DNA of 64,000 nt from Prochlorococcus sp. AG-402-A21 (lineage in GTDB: Bacteria; Cyanobacteriota; Cyanobacteriia; PCC-6307; Cyanobiaceae): positions 23,127 through 87,126 of the forward strand of contig QCHI01000006.1 in NCBI GenBank assembly GCA_003279655.1, written 5' to 3'. Each line of letters opens with the position of its first letter. Position 1 is the first letter of the stretch. The notes beneath the pieces were generated by a model. The model was not told where the DNA came from. It made no database searches and saw only the letters and a list, made by a program, of their open reading frames with translations. Made by a program: the position numbers and the translations under genes. Below, piece by piece: positions 10,365 to 20,144 of the stretch.

Positions 10365-11855
10365 ATGACCACTGCTTTGCAATCGCCTCCAAGGCGAAGT
10401 ACTTCTCGTCTCCAAGACGCAAGTCTTTTGAACGGGCCAATGCTTCTTCTAAGAAGCATTAAAGGTTTTAGAAGAAGTCAATCTTGGGCATGGCTAGCCT
10501 CTATCCCTTTGGCGCTTTTAGGATTAGGTGTTTTCACTTTCTCTGCAAGAGCTGAGGTTGCACTTTCAGATTTAACTGGACCTCAAGCTGCTGCATTCTT
10601 GGCAGATAACCTTTGGTTATTTATAGCCACAATCCTCGTTATTTTTATGAACGCAGGATTTGCAATGGTTGAAGCTGGTATGTGCCGCCAAAAAAATGCG
10701 GTAAACATATTAGCTAAAAACTTATTTGTTTTTGCTCTTGCTGTTACTGCCTATTGGGTAATTGGATATTCCCTAATGTACGGCGGTTCAGTAATAGACG
10801 GATGGCTTTATTTCCAAGGCTTATTTGTTGATCCTGATCCTTCAGGTGCATTGGAATGTGCAGCTGCTGGTGACACAGGTTGTCTCGTTCCAGCAGTTGA
10901 TTTTCTTTTTCAGTCTGCTTTTGCTGGTACTGCTGCAACGATCGTTTCTGGATTGGTTGCTGAGAGAGTCAAATTTGGTGAATTTGTCGTTTTCTCTATA
11001 GTGTTAACTGCTTTCATCTACCCAATAGCTGGTAGCTGGCAGTGGAATGGAGGATGGCTTTCTGAACTTGGCTTTATTGATTTTGCTGGTTCATCTATCG
11101 TTCACTCAGTTGGAGGATGGGCAGGTCTTGTTGGAGCAATGCTTCTAGGACCCCGTATTGGCAAATTTGTAGATGGCAAGGCACAAGCTATGCCTGGCCA
11201 TAATATGGCTATTGCAACTTTAGGAGCGCTAATTCTTTGGATTGGTTGGTATGGATTTAATCCTGGCTCCGAATTGGCAATGGATCAATATGTTGCTTAT
11301 GTTGCCGTAACAACAACATTGGCAGCAGCTGGTGGCGCAATCGCAGCTACAGTTCTATCTACCATTACTTCTGGTAAACCTGATCTGACTATGATCATCA
11401 ACGGCATACTTGCTGGATTAGTAAGTATCACTGCTGGATGTGGCAATATGACTTTTGCTGGATCTTGGCTTGCTGGCGCGGTGGGTGGATTAATAGTTGT
11501 AGTTGCAGTAGCTGCTTTGGATTCTGCAGGTATTGATGATCCAGTTGGTGCATTCTCAGTTCACGGTGTTTGTGGAGTTTGGGGAACTGTTGTTATCGGC
11601 CTTTGGGGCGTTGATGGCATGGACCCAGGTGCTGCAGGAATTGGTCTTCTCAATGGAGGAGGAATTAACCAATTCTTCATTCAAGCGTTAGGTGCAGCTG
11701 CTTATGGTATCTGGACTGTGATTACATGCTGGATTGCTTGGCAAGTTATTGGAGGCTTCTTCGGAGGTATCAGAGTTAGCGAAGCAGAAGAGACACAAGG
11801 TCTTGACATTGGAGAGCATGGAATGGAGGCTTATCCTGACTTTGCTTCTAGTTAG
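10365..11855 (+). CDS. amt1: Ammonium transporter Amt1
   Basis: High-affinity ammonium channel/transporter of the inner membrane (Amt/Rh family), 496 residues with about 11 membrane helices. A basic N-terminus plus a hydrophobic stretch (residues 42-60) ending ARA-EV looks like a cleavable signal peptide, as in other Amt precursors. The twin pore histidines are visible in IVHSVGGWAGLVGAM and FSVHGVCGVWGT. The signature NAGFAMVEAGMCR is near residue 105. It is monocistronic: an NtcA box lies upstream and an intrinsic terminator 30 bp downstream. Strong expression under nitrogen limitation is inferred. Confidence 0.96.
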   Translation: MTTALQSPPRRSTSRLQDASLLNGPMLLLRSIKGFRRSQSWAWLASIPLALLGLGVFTFSARAEVALSDLTGPQAAAFLADNLWLFIATILVIFMNAGFAMVEAGMCRQKNAVNILAKNLFVFALAVTAYWVIGYSLMYGGSVIDGWLYFQGLFVDPDPSGALECAAAGDTGCLVPAVDFLFQSAFAGTAATIVSGLVAERVKFGEFVVFSIVLTAFIYPIAGSWQWNGGWLSELGFIDFAGSSIVHSVGGWAGLVGAMLLGPRIGKFVDGKAQAMPGHNMAIATLGALILWIGWYGFNPGSELAMDQYVAYVAVTTTLAAAGGAIAATVLSTITSGKPDLTMIINGILAGLVSITAGCGNMTFAGSWLAGAVGGLIVVVAVAALDSAGIDDPVGAFSVHGVCGVWGTVVIGLWGVDGMDPGAAGIGLLNGGGINQFFIQALGAAAYGIWTVITCWIAWQVIGGFFGGIRVSEAEETQGLDIGEHGMEAYPDFASS

Positions 11856-11885
11856 TTAACTTGTTTATTTCTCTAACATTAATCT

Positions 11886-11918
11886 AAAAAAAGCCCGGAA
11901 TATATCCGGGCTTTTTTT
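11886..11918 (+). terminator. Intrinsic terminator of amt1
   Basis: A perfect hairpin (AGCCCGGA / TCCGGGCT around a short ATATA loop) flanked by seven A on one side and seven T on the other. It lies 30 bp after the amt1 stop and could work in both directions. Confidence 0.92.
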
Positions 11919-11975
11919 AGTGTGGTTTAATAGTGATGTGCATCCTATCAATTTGCTTAAAACTATTTAATTGAA

Positions 11976-13178
11976 ATGGATACTCAAGCATTCAAGCAAA
12001 CTCTTCATAAATCAGATAGATATAATAGGAGAGGATTTGGCTCTGCAAATAAACGAGCTCAGGCCCTGGCAGAGGCTTATCAAAGTGGATTGATCGGATC
12101 AATCAGAGATAATGGAAATGAATTGGATCATGGTCGACTCAAAGTTAAAATTGCAGAGGCTTTTGGCTTTTGTTGGGGAGTAGAAAGGGCTGTAGCCATG
12201 GCTTATGAGACTAGAAAGCATTATCCGAATGAAAAGATATGGATTACTAATGAAATTATTCATAATCCTTCTGTAAATGACCAGCTTAGGAAAATGGATG
12301 TACTTTTTATTACTGAGGAGAAAGGAATTAAAGATTTTTCAGGCGTAAAAGATGGAGATGTTGTAATTCTTCCTGCTTTTGGTGCAACTGTTCAAGATAT
12401 GAAAATGCTTCACGATAGAGGCTGCCATATTATTGACACCACTTGTCCATGGGTTTCAAAAGTTTGGCATACAGTTGAAAAGCATAAAAAACATACATTT
12501 ACTTCCATTATTCATGGGAAATACAAACACGAAGAAACACTTGCGACCAGTTCTTTTGCAGGAACTTATCTAGTTGTATTTGACTTGGATGAAGCAAATT
12601 ATGTCGCTGAATATATTCTTGGTAATGGAAATAGAGAGGAATTCTTAAAGCGTTTTGCTAAAGCATCTTCCACTGGGTTTGATCCAGATAAGGATTTGAA
12701 AAGAATTGGGGTCGCGAATCAGACAACAATGCTTAAAAGCGAAACTGAAGAGATAGGTAAATTATTCGAAAAAACGATGTTAAAACAATATGGTCCAGCT
12801 GAATTAAATGAACATTTTATAGCTTTCAATACTATTTGTGATGCGACTGAGGAAAGACAAGGAGCCATGTTTTCCCTAGTTGATGAACCCCTTGATCTTA
12901 TGGTTGTTATTGGTGGTTACAACTCTTCAAACACTACTCATCTTCAAGAAATAGCGGTGAGTAGGGGTATTCGCTCTTTTCATATTGATACTCCAGAGCG
13001 AATAGGAGAAGAGACAAATACTATTACTCATATGCCACTTGAAGGTGAATTAATTACTGAGAAGGAATTTCTTCCATCTGGCAATATTAGGGTGGGTATA
13101 ACCTCTGGAGCCTCTACTCCAGATCGGGTAGTTGAGCATGTTATCCACAAGCTTATGAAAATAAGTGAAAAAAATTAA
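11976..13178 (+). CDS. ispH: HMBPP reductase (IspH/LytB)
   Basis: 4-hydroxy-3-methylbut-2-enyl diphosphate reductase, the last MEP-pathway enzyme, making IPP and DMAPP for carotenoids, phytol and quinones. It is the long cyanobacterial/plastid-type form (400 residues). Iron-sulfur ligands are in [31 protein letters not shown] and [12 protein letters not shown]. Substrate contacts are in [11 protein letters not shown] and [14 protein letters not shown]. It starts 58 bp after the amt1 terminator and is transcribed independently. Confidence 0.97.
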   Translation: MDTQAFKQTLHKSDRYNRRGFGSANKRAQALAEAYQSGLIGSIRDNGNELDHGRLKVKIAEAFGFCWGVERAVAMAYETRKHYPNEKIWITNEIIHNPSVNDQLRKMDVLFITEEKGIKDFSGVKDGDVVILPAFGATVQDMKMLHDRGCHIIDTTCPWVSKVWHTVEKHKKHTFTSIIHGKYKHEETLATSSFAGTYLVVFDLDEANYVAEYILGNGNREEFLKRFAKASSTGFDPDKDLKRIGVANQTTMLKSETEEIGKLFEKTMLKQYGPAELNEHFIAFNTICDATEERQGAMFSLVDEPLDLMVVIGGYNSSNTTHLQEIAVSRGIRSFHIDTPERIGEETNTITHMPLEGELITEKEFLPSGNIRVGITSGASTPDRVVEHVIHKLMKISEKN

Positions 13179-13240
13179 TTAGGATAAATCACAATTTTTA
13201 CACAATTTCTCGTAGGATAGATTATCAATATTTCTTGAAG

Positions 13241-13774
13241 ATGGCTCAAACTACAAGTTCTAATATTAAAGATTCTGACTCACAAAAGGTTGAAGTCGTT
13301 GTACAGAGTCCCGAAGGGGAAGTAAATATTTTTGGAGAACTTTCAATATTAGTTCTTAGAGTTAGTTTTAGTTTGTTGATGGTTCATCACGGCTTGGAGA
13401 AATTAAATGATCCAGGGGGATTCGCTGAATTTGTTGTGGGTAAATACTTCAGCTTTCTTCCTGGTGATCCTGTTATTTGGACTTACATGGCCGCCGTTAC
13501 TCAAATAGTATGTCCAATTGGTTTAGCGACTGGGGTTTTGGCAAGATTATCCTCCTTGGGTTTGTTATCAACGATGGTATTTGCGTTATATTTCCACTTT
13601 ATAGATACTGGCCTAGAAGGATTTCCTTTCGCGGTAGTAGAAAATCACAATTACATATTTGAATTGTCAGCAATTTATGCTGCGATATCATTTTATTTTT
13701 TATGCGCTGGTCCTGGAAGGCTTTCACTCTTTAGAAAATCAAATAAAATAACTTATTATCCAAAAGGTACATAA
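13241..13774 (+). CDS. DoxX family membrane protein
   Basis: DoxX-type membrane protein. ATG at 13241 is preferred over a TTG six bases upstream. After a polar N-terminal tail of about 35 residues come four hydrophobic helices; the first carries SLLMVHHGLEKL, typical of DoxX, and the second pair carries GLATGVLARLSSLGLL. The biochemical role is not established (quinol- or thiosulfate-linked redox has been proposed for relatives). Transcribed from a 56-bp gap after ispH and convergent with purH. Confidence 0.78.
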   Translation: MAQTTSSNIKDSDSQKVEVVVQSPEGEVNIFGELSILVLRVSFSLLMVHHGLEKLNDPGGFAEFVVGKYFSFLPGDPVIWTYMAAVTQIVCPIGLATGVLARLSSLGLLSTMVFALYFHFIDTGLEGFPFAVVENHNYIFELSAIYAAISFYFLCAGPGRLSLFRKSNKITYYPKGT

Positions 13775-13839
13775 TTTAAGATTAATTTTTTTAAGGCCAA
13801 ATTTGAATATTAATAATTAAAAGTTGATGATAAATAATT

Positions 13840-15396
13840 TTAGTGTAAGAAGTGTCTTTTACCAGTTAGAACCATTTTTATTCCTAATTCATTGCATGCA
13901 TTAATTGAATCTTTGTCTCTAATACTTCCACCTGGTTGAATAATTGAGCTAATACCATAATCAGCTGCCATCTTTACAGTGTCGTCGAATGGGAAAAAGC
14001 CATCGCTAGCCAACACAGCCCCTTTTGATTTACTTCCAGCAGCCTCTAATGCAAGTTTTGCTGAGCCGATCCTATTCATTTGACCAGCTCCAATTCCTAG
14101 ACTCTGCAGATTAGATGCTACAGCTATTGCATTTGATCGTATATGTTTTACGATTTTCCAAGCAAAAGATAAGTCATTTATTTCTTCTTGGGATGGGATT
14201 AGTTTTGTAACATTTTTCCATTCTGTTTGATCAATACTTGGCTCATCTAAATCTTGAATTAATAAACCACCAAGAATGCTTCTTATATGATGCTTATCTG
14301 CTTTTTTAATAGAATCAGCTTTTAACTCTAATAGTCTTAGATTTTTCTTTTTTGAAAGTATTTCTTTGGCATTTTTATCAAAAGATGGAGCAACAATACA
14401 TTCGATAAATATATTTTCAAGTTCTTTTGCCGCAGCTTCATCAACAGGACAATTGATAGCAATAATTCCACCAAAAGCGCTTACTCTATCTCCATCTAAG
14501 GCCCTTTTTAGAGCCGAGTATGGTGAATCTCCTATTGCGACTCCACAAGGATTTGTGTGTTTAATCACTACAGCTGTTTTTTGAAATGAATCATTTTTAA
14601 TAGTATTTTCATATCCAAATTCACGAAGAGTAGATAATGCAGCCTCCAGATCAAGAAGATTATTAGTACTCAATTCTTTTCCTTGTAATTGATTAGCGCC
14701 ACCCCAACCTTTCTCTGGTTCTCCGAACCATGAGGCATTTTGATGCGGATTTTCTCCATACCTAAGTTCTTGTATTAATGGTAAGCTTTGCAGCCAAGGA
14801 CCTTTTCTTGCGGGTATTTTGTTGGCAATCCATTTACTTATCGTTAGGTCATAAATGGCTGTATGCTCAAAAGCTTGTTGAGAATAATTTTGTCTTAATT
14901 CATTAGTTATTGAATTTGATTTATATGCATCAATTAAGTTTGAATATTGACTTGGATTTGTGATTACAAGAACATCTTGATGGTTTTTTGCGGCTGCTCG
15001 GATCATTGTTGGACCGCCAATATCAATATTTTCTATTGCCTCCTCCCAAGAAACATTTTCTTTTGAAATTGTTTGTTCAAATGGATATAAGTTAACAACG
15101 ACTAAATCAATTGGACTGATGTTTTGTGCTTTCAAATCCTCCAGATGATTTTCTTTATCTCTTCTAGCCAATATCCCTCCATGAATTTTGGGGTTTAGAG
15201 TTTTCACTCTTCCTTCAAGAATTTCTGGAAATCCTGTGTAATCTGCTACTCGTGTGACAGGCAGATTTTCTCTTTCAATTAACTTTGCAGTCCCTCCGCT
15301 TGAAATGATTTTGAAGCCCAATTCATTCACTAATTCTTTAGCGAGAGGGATTAAGCCAGTTTTGTCTGAGACACTTAGCAGAGCTATGGGTGACAT
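13840..15396 (-). CDS. purH: Bifunctional AICAR transformylase / IMP cyclohydrolase
   Basis: Last two steps of purine synthesis, converting AICAR to FAICAR to IMP. The N-terminal MGS-like IMP cyclohydrolase domain (about 1-190) shows [24 protein letters not shown] and [13 protein letters not shown]. The C-terminal transformylase domain shows [22 protein letters not shown] and [10 protein letters not shown], ending in [11 protein letters not shown] and TGKRHFLH. The 518-residue length is normal. Divergent from the esterase gene, with a 64-bp shared upstream region. Confidence 0.97.
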   Translation of the reverse strand: MSPIALLSVSDKTGLIPLAKELVNELGFKIISSGGTAKLIERENLPVTRVADYTGFPEILEGRVKTLNPKIHGGILARRDKENHLEDLKAQNISPIDLVVVNLYPFEQTISKENVSWEEAIENIDIGGPTMIRAAAKNHQDVLVITNPSQYSNLIDAYKSNSITNELRQNYSQQAFEHTAIYDLTISKWIANKIPARKGPWLQSLPLIQELRYGENPHQNASWFGEPEKGWGGANQLQGKELSTNNLLDLEAALSTLREFGYENTIKNDSFQKTAVVIKHTNPCGVAIGDSPYSALKRALDGDRVSAFGGIIAINCPVDEAAAKELENIFIECIVAPSFDKNAKEILSKKKNLRLLELKADSIKKADKHHIRSILGGLLIQDLDEPSIDQTEWKNVTKLIPSQEEINDLSFAWKIVKHIRSNAIAVASNLQSLGIGAGQMNRIGSAKLALEAAGSKSKGAVLASDGFFPFDDTVKMAADYGISSIIQPGGSIRDKDSINACNELGIKMVLTGKRHFLH

Positions 15397-15460
15397 CTTT
15401 ATTGTTTAAAATCGGTTCTTCTCGATAACCTACGCATCAAAGAGGCATATTGCATTCAAG

Positions 15461-16060
15461 ATGAATGAACTAATCTTATTAAATTCTGAATCCGCAACAA
15501 ATAGATTAGTTTTACTTCATGGTTGGGGAGCTGATGCAAATGATCTAATACCTGTTGGAAAATTATTAACTGAAGGGTTGAAGGCGCGTTTTGAAATAGT
15601 TTCTTTTTCGGCTCCTCAGCCTCATCCAAGTGGATCAGGAAGGCAATGGTATCCTTTGTATCCTCATGAATGGGAAAAGGTTCCAAATGCAGTATTAGAT
15701 CTTGAAAAGCGTTTAAATAATCTTTGCTTTAAAAACATACCTTTAAATAAAACATTCCTACTGGGTTTTTCTCAAGGTGGTGCCATGGCGTTAGAACTTG
15801 CAATAAGAAATAAATTTGAGGGAGTTTTTGCACTTAGTTCTTATCCCCATCCAAATTGGAAACCTTTAAAAGATATGCCACCTATTTTTCTTTGCCATGG
15901 AAATTTTGACGAAGTAGTGCCTAAAGCAGCTTCTCAGGAAAGCTTTGATATTTTATTGAAAAATGGAGTTCAATCAGAGTTATATTTTTTTGATGGAGGC
16001 CACGAAATAACTAATGATCTGATTGAACATTGTAGAAAAAAATTAAAAAAAAATTTCTAA
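15461..16060 (+). CDS. Alpha/beta hydrolase, carboxylesterase/phospholipase type
   Basis: Serine hydrolase of 199 residues related to the YpfH/acyl-protein thioesterase group. An oxyanion segment LLHGWGADANDL is near residue 19, the nucleophile elbow GFSQGGAMALELA near residue 104, the catalytic Asp in GNFDEVVP and the His in GGHEIT. No signal peptide, so cytoplasmic. The substrate is not known. Its stop is 1 bp from the convergent DUF3155 gene. Confidence 0.85.
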   Translation: MNELILLNSESATNRLVLLHGWGADANDLIPVGKLLTEGLKARFEIVSFSAPQPHPSGSGRQWYPLYPHEWEKVPNAVLDLEKRLNNLCFKNIPLNKTFLLGFSQGGAMALELAIRNKFEGVFALSSYPHPNWKPLKDMPPIFLCHGNFDEVVPKAASQESFDILLKNGVQSELYFFDGGHEITNDLIEHCRKKLKKNF

Positions 16061-16061
16061 G

Positions 16062-16430
16062 TTAAACAAAAGCGTATTCATACTCTTCGATTTCTTCCCA
16101 ATCATCTGCTGTAAGTTCTAAACCAGCAAAAATCTTGTCCTCACCAAGAAATTCAACAATCACTCTTAGCGAAGGGAAAAGAAAGTGATTCTCCTCAGCA
16201 TACTGAGCGCTAAACAATCCTTTCTCTCCCCAGAAGAAGCGATCAGTAGTATGTTCGTTGCGACGCACATTTAATATTGCTGGTGCGAATAAACCTTCTT
16301 CTGCAATAAATCGTCTTGCCGCAGTTACAGGTTTGTGTTGGCCTGTTCCTAAATGAAAGATTGGGACATGGGACATAACTCGCTGACCGGCAAGTCTGCG
16401 TCTGCTAATTCTTTTACGCTTCTTAGACAT
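16062..16430 (-). CDS. DUF3155 family protein
   Basis: Conserved cyanobacterial protein of 122 residues. The N-terminus is very basic (SKKRKRISRRRLAGQRV) and the C-terminus very acidic (ELTADDWEEIEEYEYAF), a charge split characteristic of DUF3155. The basic segment suggests nucleic-acid or ribosome contact, but this is inference. Its start is preceded by a 312-bp intergenic region with several inverted repeats that may form its 5' leader. Confidence 0.82.
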   Translation of the reverse strand: MSKKRKRISRRRLAGQRVMSHVPIFHLGTGQHKPVTAARRFIAEEGLFAPAILNVRRNEHTTDRFFWGEKGLFSAQYAEENHFLFPSLRVIVEFLGEDKIFAGLELTADDWEEIEEYEYAFV

Positions 16431-16484
16431 GAAAAAACTACCTTTATTGGGGTGAGAGTGTTAGGGACTTTTCTTTTGAATTAG

Positions 16485-16508
16485 CTCTGGCTGAAGCTAG
16501 AGTTTTTT
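16485..16508 (+). terminator. Terminator-like hairpin facing the plus strand
   Basis: CTCTGGC-TGAA-GCTAGAG forms a 7-bp stem with one G-U pair and is followed directly by six T. No plus-strand gene ends just before it; the minus-strand DUF3155 gene starts 55 bp away. It could end an antisense or small RNA, or read-through from the upstream esterase gene. Confidence 0.5.
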
Positions 16509-16543
16509 AGAAAAATAGATTTGACATTGAAATGGAAAATTAA

Positions 16544-16648
16544 TCTCAAATAATTAAAAATGGACTACGGAGGTTACCCATCAATCTCTTCCGCAGAATC
16601 AAAGTCACTTAAAGTGCTCACTTTTTAATTAAATTTGAGATAACCTCC
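16544..16648. ncRNA. Candidate structured RNA with interleaved inverted repeats
   Basis: Two inverted repeats interleave. Arms 16544-16560 and 16622-16640 are complementary (about 17 bp with a 2-nt bulge). Arms GGAGGTTA 16569-16576 and TAACCTCC 16641-16648 are perfectly complementary. A third small hairpin, CACTTAAAGTG, lies at 16606-16616. The order A-B-A'-B' is that of a pseudoknot or of two competing folds. The strand is unclear: read on the minus strand it would sit in the DUF3155 leader; read on the plus strand it would be upstream of the histidine kinase. It does not match 6S, SRP or tmRNA as I know them. Confidence 0.4.
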
Positions 16649-16742
16649 TGTTAGGGATCTAAAATCTTTATTCACATCTTAATACTTTTTTCAAATTTTT
16701 CAAGTTTTTGAATACTTATTTCCCCTTTTCTAAGATTGCATA

Positions 16743-17864
16743 ATGAGCTCAAAGCAGTATTCAGAAAGGTTTTTGAATTTTGTTCAACAACAGTTGATGA
16801 GCTTTCAAGCTGATCAAGAATTGGAGCATGTTGTTGTTTATGTAGCTCGATCTGGAGATAGTGGGTCTCCTACTTTGGAAGTCGTAGGACAGTGGCCTAA
16901 GTCAGAAAAAATATTACAGCCAGTAGAAACTGATATTGCTCTTCGTACTCCCTCGTCAAACAGACGATGGTACCCGTTACAAGAGGGGTCGATATTACTT
17001 GGCGTTATTCGTGCGGAGCGACTTGCTTCTGATGAAGAATGGCCTGAATCCCTTGATCAAAGATTGCAATCAATGTCAACTCTACTGGCGAATTCTCTTG
17101 CCTCTGAACTTGATAGGAAAAGGTTGTTAGATCAATTAGATGATCAAAAGGAGCAGATATCATTAATGGTTCATCAATTAAGGAATCCATTAGCTGCTCT
17201 TGGAACATATGCAAAACTTCTTTTGAAAAAAATAGGCCCTGAAAGTGAACATGAAAACCTTGTAAAAGGCCTAATTTCAGAACAAGCACAAGTTAATAAA
17301 TATCTTTTGGCGCTAGATCAACTTAGTCAGGTCAAACTACCTCAAGCTGATGATGGATCAAACAGATTGCTCTTACCTCCACTTTTGCCAACTGAGACAA
17401 ATATCAGTGTAAAAAGCTTACTAGAGCCATTGATTGAAAGAGCTAAAGCTAGAGCTAATTTGCAAGGCAGAAAATGGTTTAGTCCTTCAGAATGGCCATC
17501 ATGGATGGAATCAAGATCTATTTCAGAGGGTGTTATTGCTGAAATTGTCGCAAATCTACTGGAAAACGCATTTCGTTACAGCCCTCCTCAATCATCTATT
17601 GGGATAGAATTAATTGAGGATGGTATATGTATTTGGGATGAGGGTATCCCTATAAACGAAGAAGAAAGAGAAAAGATTTTTGAGAAAGGTTTCAGGGGCA
17701 AAAGTGGTTCGAAAATGTCTGGAAGTGGAATAGGTCTTGCTCTTGCTAGGGATTTGGCTAGACAATTAGGTGGAGATCTCAAGTTGGTTGTTAATCCGAG
17801 CAAATTTAAAAATTCTTTACCTGACTCAGGTAATGCTTTTGTTCTTAATTTGGAACCAAAATGA
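16743..17864 (+). CDS. GAF-domain sensor histidine kinase (Hik2/CSK-like)
   Basis: Cytoplasmic two-component sensor kinase, 373 residues with no membrane segment. An N-terminal GAF-like region (about 10-125) is followed by a HisKA helix with the phospho-acceptor in LMVHQLRNPLAALGTY near residue 143. The ATPase domain has the N box LLENAFRYSP, G1 box IWDEGIPI and G2 box SGSGIGLALARDLA. The arrangement resembles Hik2 / chloroplast sensor kinase, which reports redox or salt status; that assignment is inference. No response regulator is adjacent. Its 3' end overlaps cobS by 20 bp. Confidence 0.83.
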   Translation: MSSKQYSERFLNFVQQQLMSFQADQELEHVVVYVARSGDSGSPTLEVVGQWPKSEKILQPVETDIALRTPSSNRRWYPLQEGSILLGVIRAERLASDEEWPESLDQRLQSMSTLLANSLASELDRKRLLDQLDDQKEQISLMVHQLRNPLAALGTYAKLLLKKIGPESEHENLVKGLISEQAQVNKYLLALDQLSQVKLPQADDGSNRLLLPPLLPTETNISVKSLLEPLIERAKARANLQGRKWFSPSEWPSWMESRSISEGVIAEIVANLLENAFRYSPPQSSIGIELIEDGICIWDEGIPINEEEREKIFEKGFRGKSGSKMSGSGIGLALARDLARQLGGDLKLVVNPSKFKNSLPDSGNAFVLNLEPK

Positions 17865-18627
17865 TACTTAATAGTAATAAATTAGTTGTTTCTGTTATTA
17901 CTAAACTTGCTCCATAGCTATCACCACTATGTCCTCCCAGATATTGATTTATTAATTTTGGGACTAACATCGAAGTTATTAAACCTGATGAAAAGCAATA
18001 TATTAATAATAATGTGTTAGATATATTTAAGTTAGTTAAAAAGAGAAAAAGGATTATTCCCATAGAAATTATTATTAATGATGGTCTTATTTCTTTTGAT
18101 ATTCCTTTCCAGTGTTGATGATGAATGGAGCAAGATTCTTTTTTGAAAATGTATTCATAGTTTTCAATTGCAAAAATTTGAGAAATTCTCCCCCAAAATG
18201 CAGCTAATGGGAAGGCAAAAGGAGCGTAAAAACTGAGTTTCATTATTGCGGCTATTTGAAGAATCAATATGAATACTAAACTTTGCACACCTATTGCTCC
18301 CACTCTGCTGTCTTTCATTGCATCAATTCGCTTTGATGGACCTGCCCCAATCCCATCGGCCGTATCCATTAACCCATCAATATGAAGTCCACCGGTTACT
18401 AAGATGCTCATTGCTATAGATATCAAGCAGGCAGAAATATTTGGCCAATTGAAATATTTTAAAAAAAGCCAAGAAAAAGATTGTAAAAAGCCAATTAAAA
18501 CTCCTATTGCAGGTGCAAAACGAGCAATTCTTTTGAATCTAGGTTTAACTATTGGCCATTGAGGCAAAATTGTGTAAAAAACCCATGCACCTGCAAGGTC
18601 ATTTAGCCAGTTTTTAAAAATCAGAAT
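17845..18627 (-). CDS. cobS: Adenosylcobinamide-GDP ribazoletransferase (CobS)
   Basis: Last step of cobalamin synthesis, joining the nucleotide loop at the membrane. Membrane protein with GGLHIDGLMDTADG near the N-terminal third and AIGVQSLVFIL. The first canonical start, TTG at 18567, would remove the conserved segment KNWLNDLAGAWVFYTILPQW. That segment is encoded in frame upstream, back to a stop at 18658-18660. No ATG, GTG or TTG lies in that stretch; ATT at 18625-18627 or CTG at 18622-18624, 5-8 bp after a GAGG, is the likely start. The ATT is used here and is inference. Confidence 0.85.
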   Translation of the reverse strand: MLIFKNWLNDLAGAWVFYTILPQWPIVKPRFKRIARFAPAIGVLIGFLQSFSWLFLKYFNWPNISACLISIAMSILVTGGLHIDGLMDTADGIGAGPSKRIDAMKDSRVGAIGVQSLVFILILQIAAIMKLSFYAPFAFPLAAFWGRISQIFAIENYEYIFKKESCSIHHQHWKGISKEIRPSLIIISMGIILFLFLTNLNISNTLLLIYCFSSGLITSMLVPKLINQYLGGHSGDSYGASLVITETTNLLLLSIILVPN

Positions 18628-18698
18628 TACAACCTCAACTTTTTCTTGTCTTTTAAATTAGTTATAACAAGTTTAAGTTATGGAGTATTTAGAAATAA

Positions 18699-19832
<1,134 letters not shown>

Positions 19833-19866
19833 CGTGCGTGCTTAATACGTCCATTATTTCTTAGGG

Positions 19867-20010
19867 ATGGCACTGATTAATCTCGACTTGCTTGCTGAAC
19901 TTCCGGTTGCTTACCAGGCTTTTGCACCAACAGTGGATGTACTTCCACTTATACCTCTTTTCTTTTTTCTGCTTGTTTTTGTATGGCAAGCGGCAGTGGG
20001 CTTTCGTTAA
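19867..20010 (+). CDS. psbK: Photosystem II protein PsbK
   Basis: A 47-residue single-helix subunit of the PSII core. It has an N-terminal propeptide-like part ([19 protein letters not shown]) followed by [20 protein letters not shown], the conserved membrane helix, and ends GFR. It binds near CP43 and helps assemble pigments. It is located 34 bp after tgt, the usual arrangement in marine picocyanobacteria as I recall. Confidence 0.95.
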   Translation: MALINLDLLAELPVAYQAFAPTVDVLPLIPLFFFLLVFVWQAAVGFR

Positions 20011-20073
20011 TAGCGAATTTTTCTTCTAGATTTTTAAAAATTTAGGCGATTCATTAGAGGTTCTTAACAAAAT

Positions 20074-20113
20074 AAAATTTTTTGCTCGAAGTCCAACCTC
20101 GGGCAAAATTTTT
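20074..20113. terminator. Bidirectional terminator between psbK and the Gfo/Idh gene
   Basis: Arms 20074-20089 (A-run, T-run, then GCTCGA) and 20099-20113 (TCGGGC, then A-run and T-run) pair with one G-U and enclose a 9-nt loop. The hairpin sits between two convergent genes and can serve both. Confidence 0.7.
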
Positions 20114-20144
20114 CTATTTTTATTAGTGATTTAATAATGCTTAT

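Noticed and set aside
10265..10459. Minus-strand ORF over the amt1 5' end
   Set aside because: Shadow produced by amt1 coding sequence and its inverted repeat.
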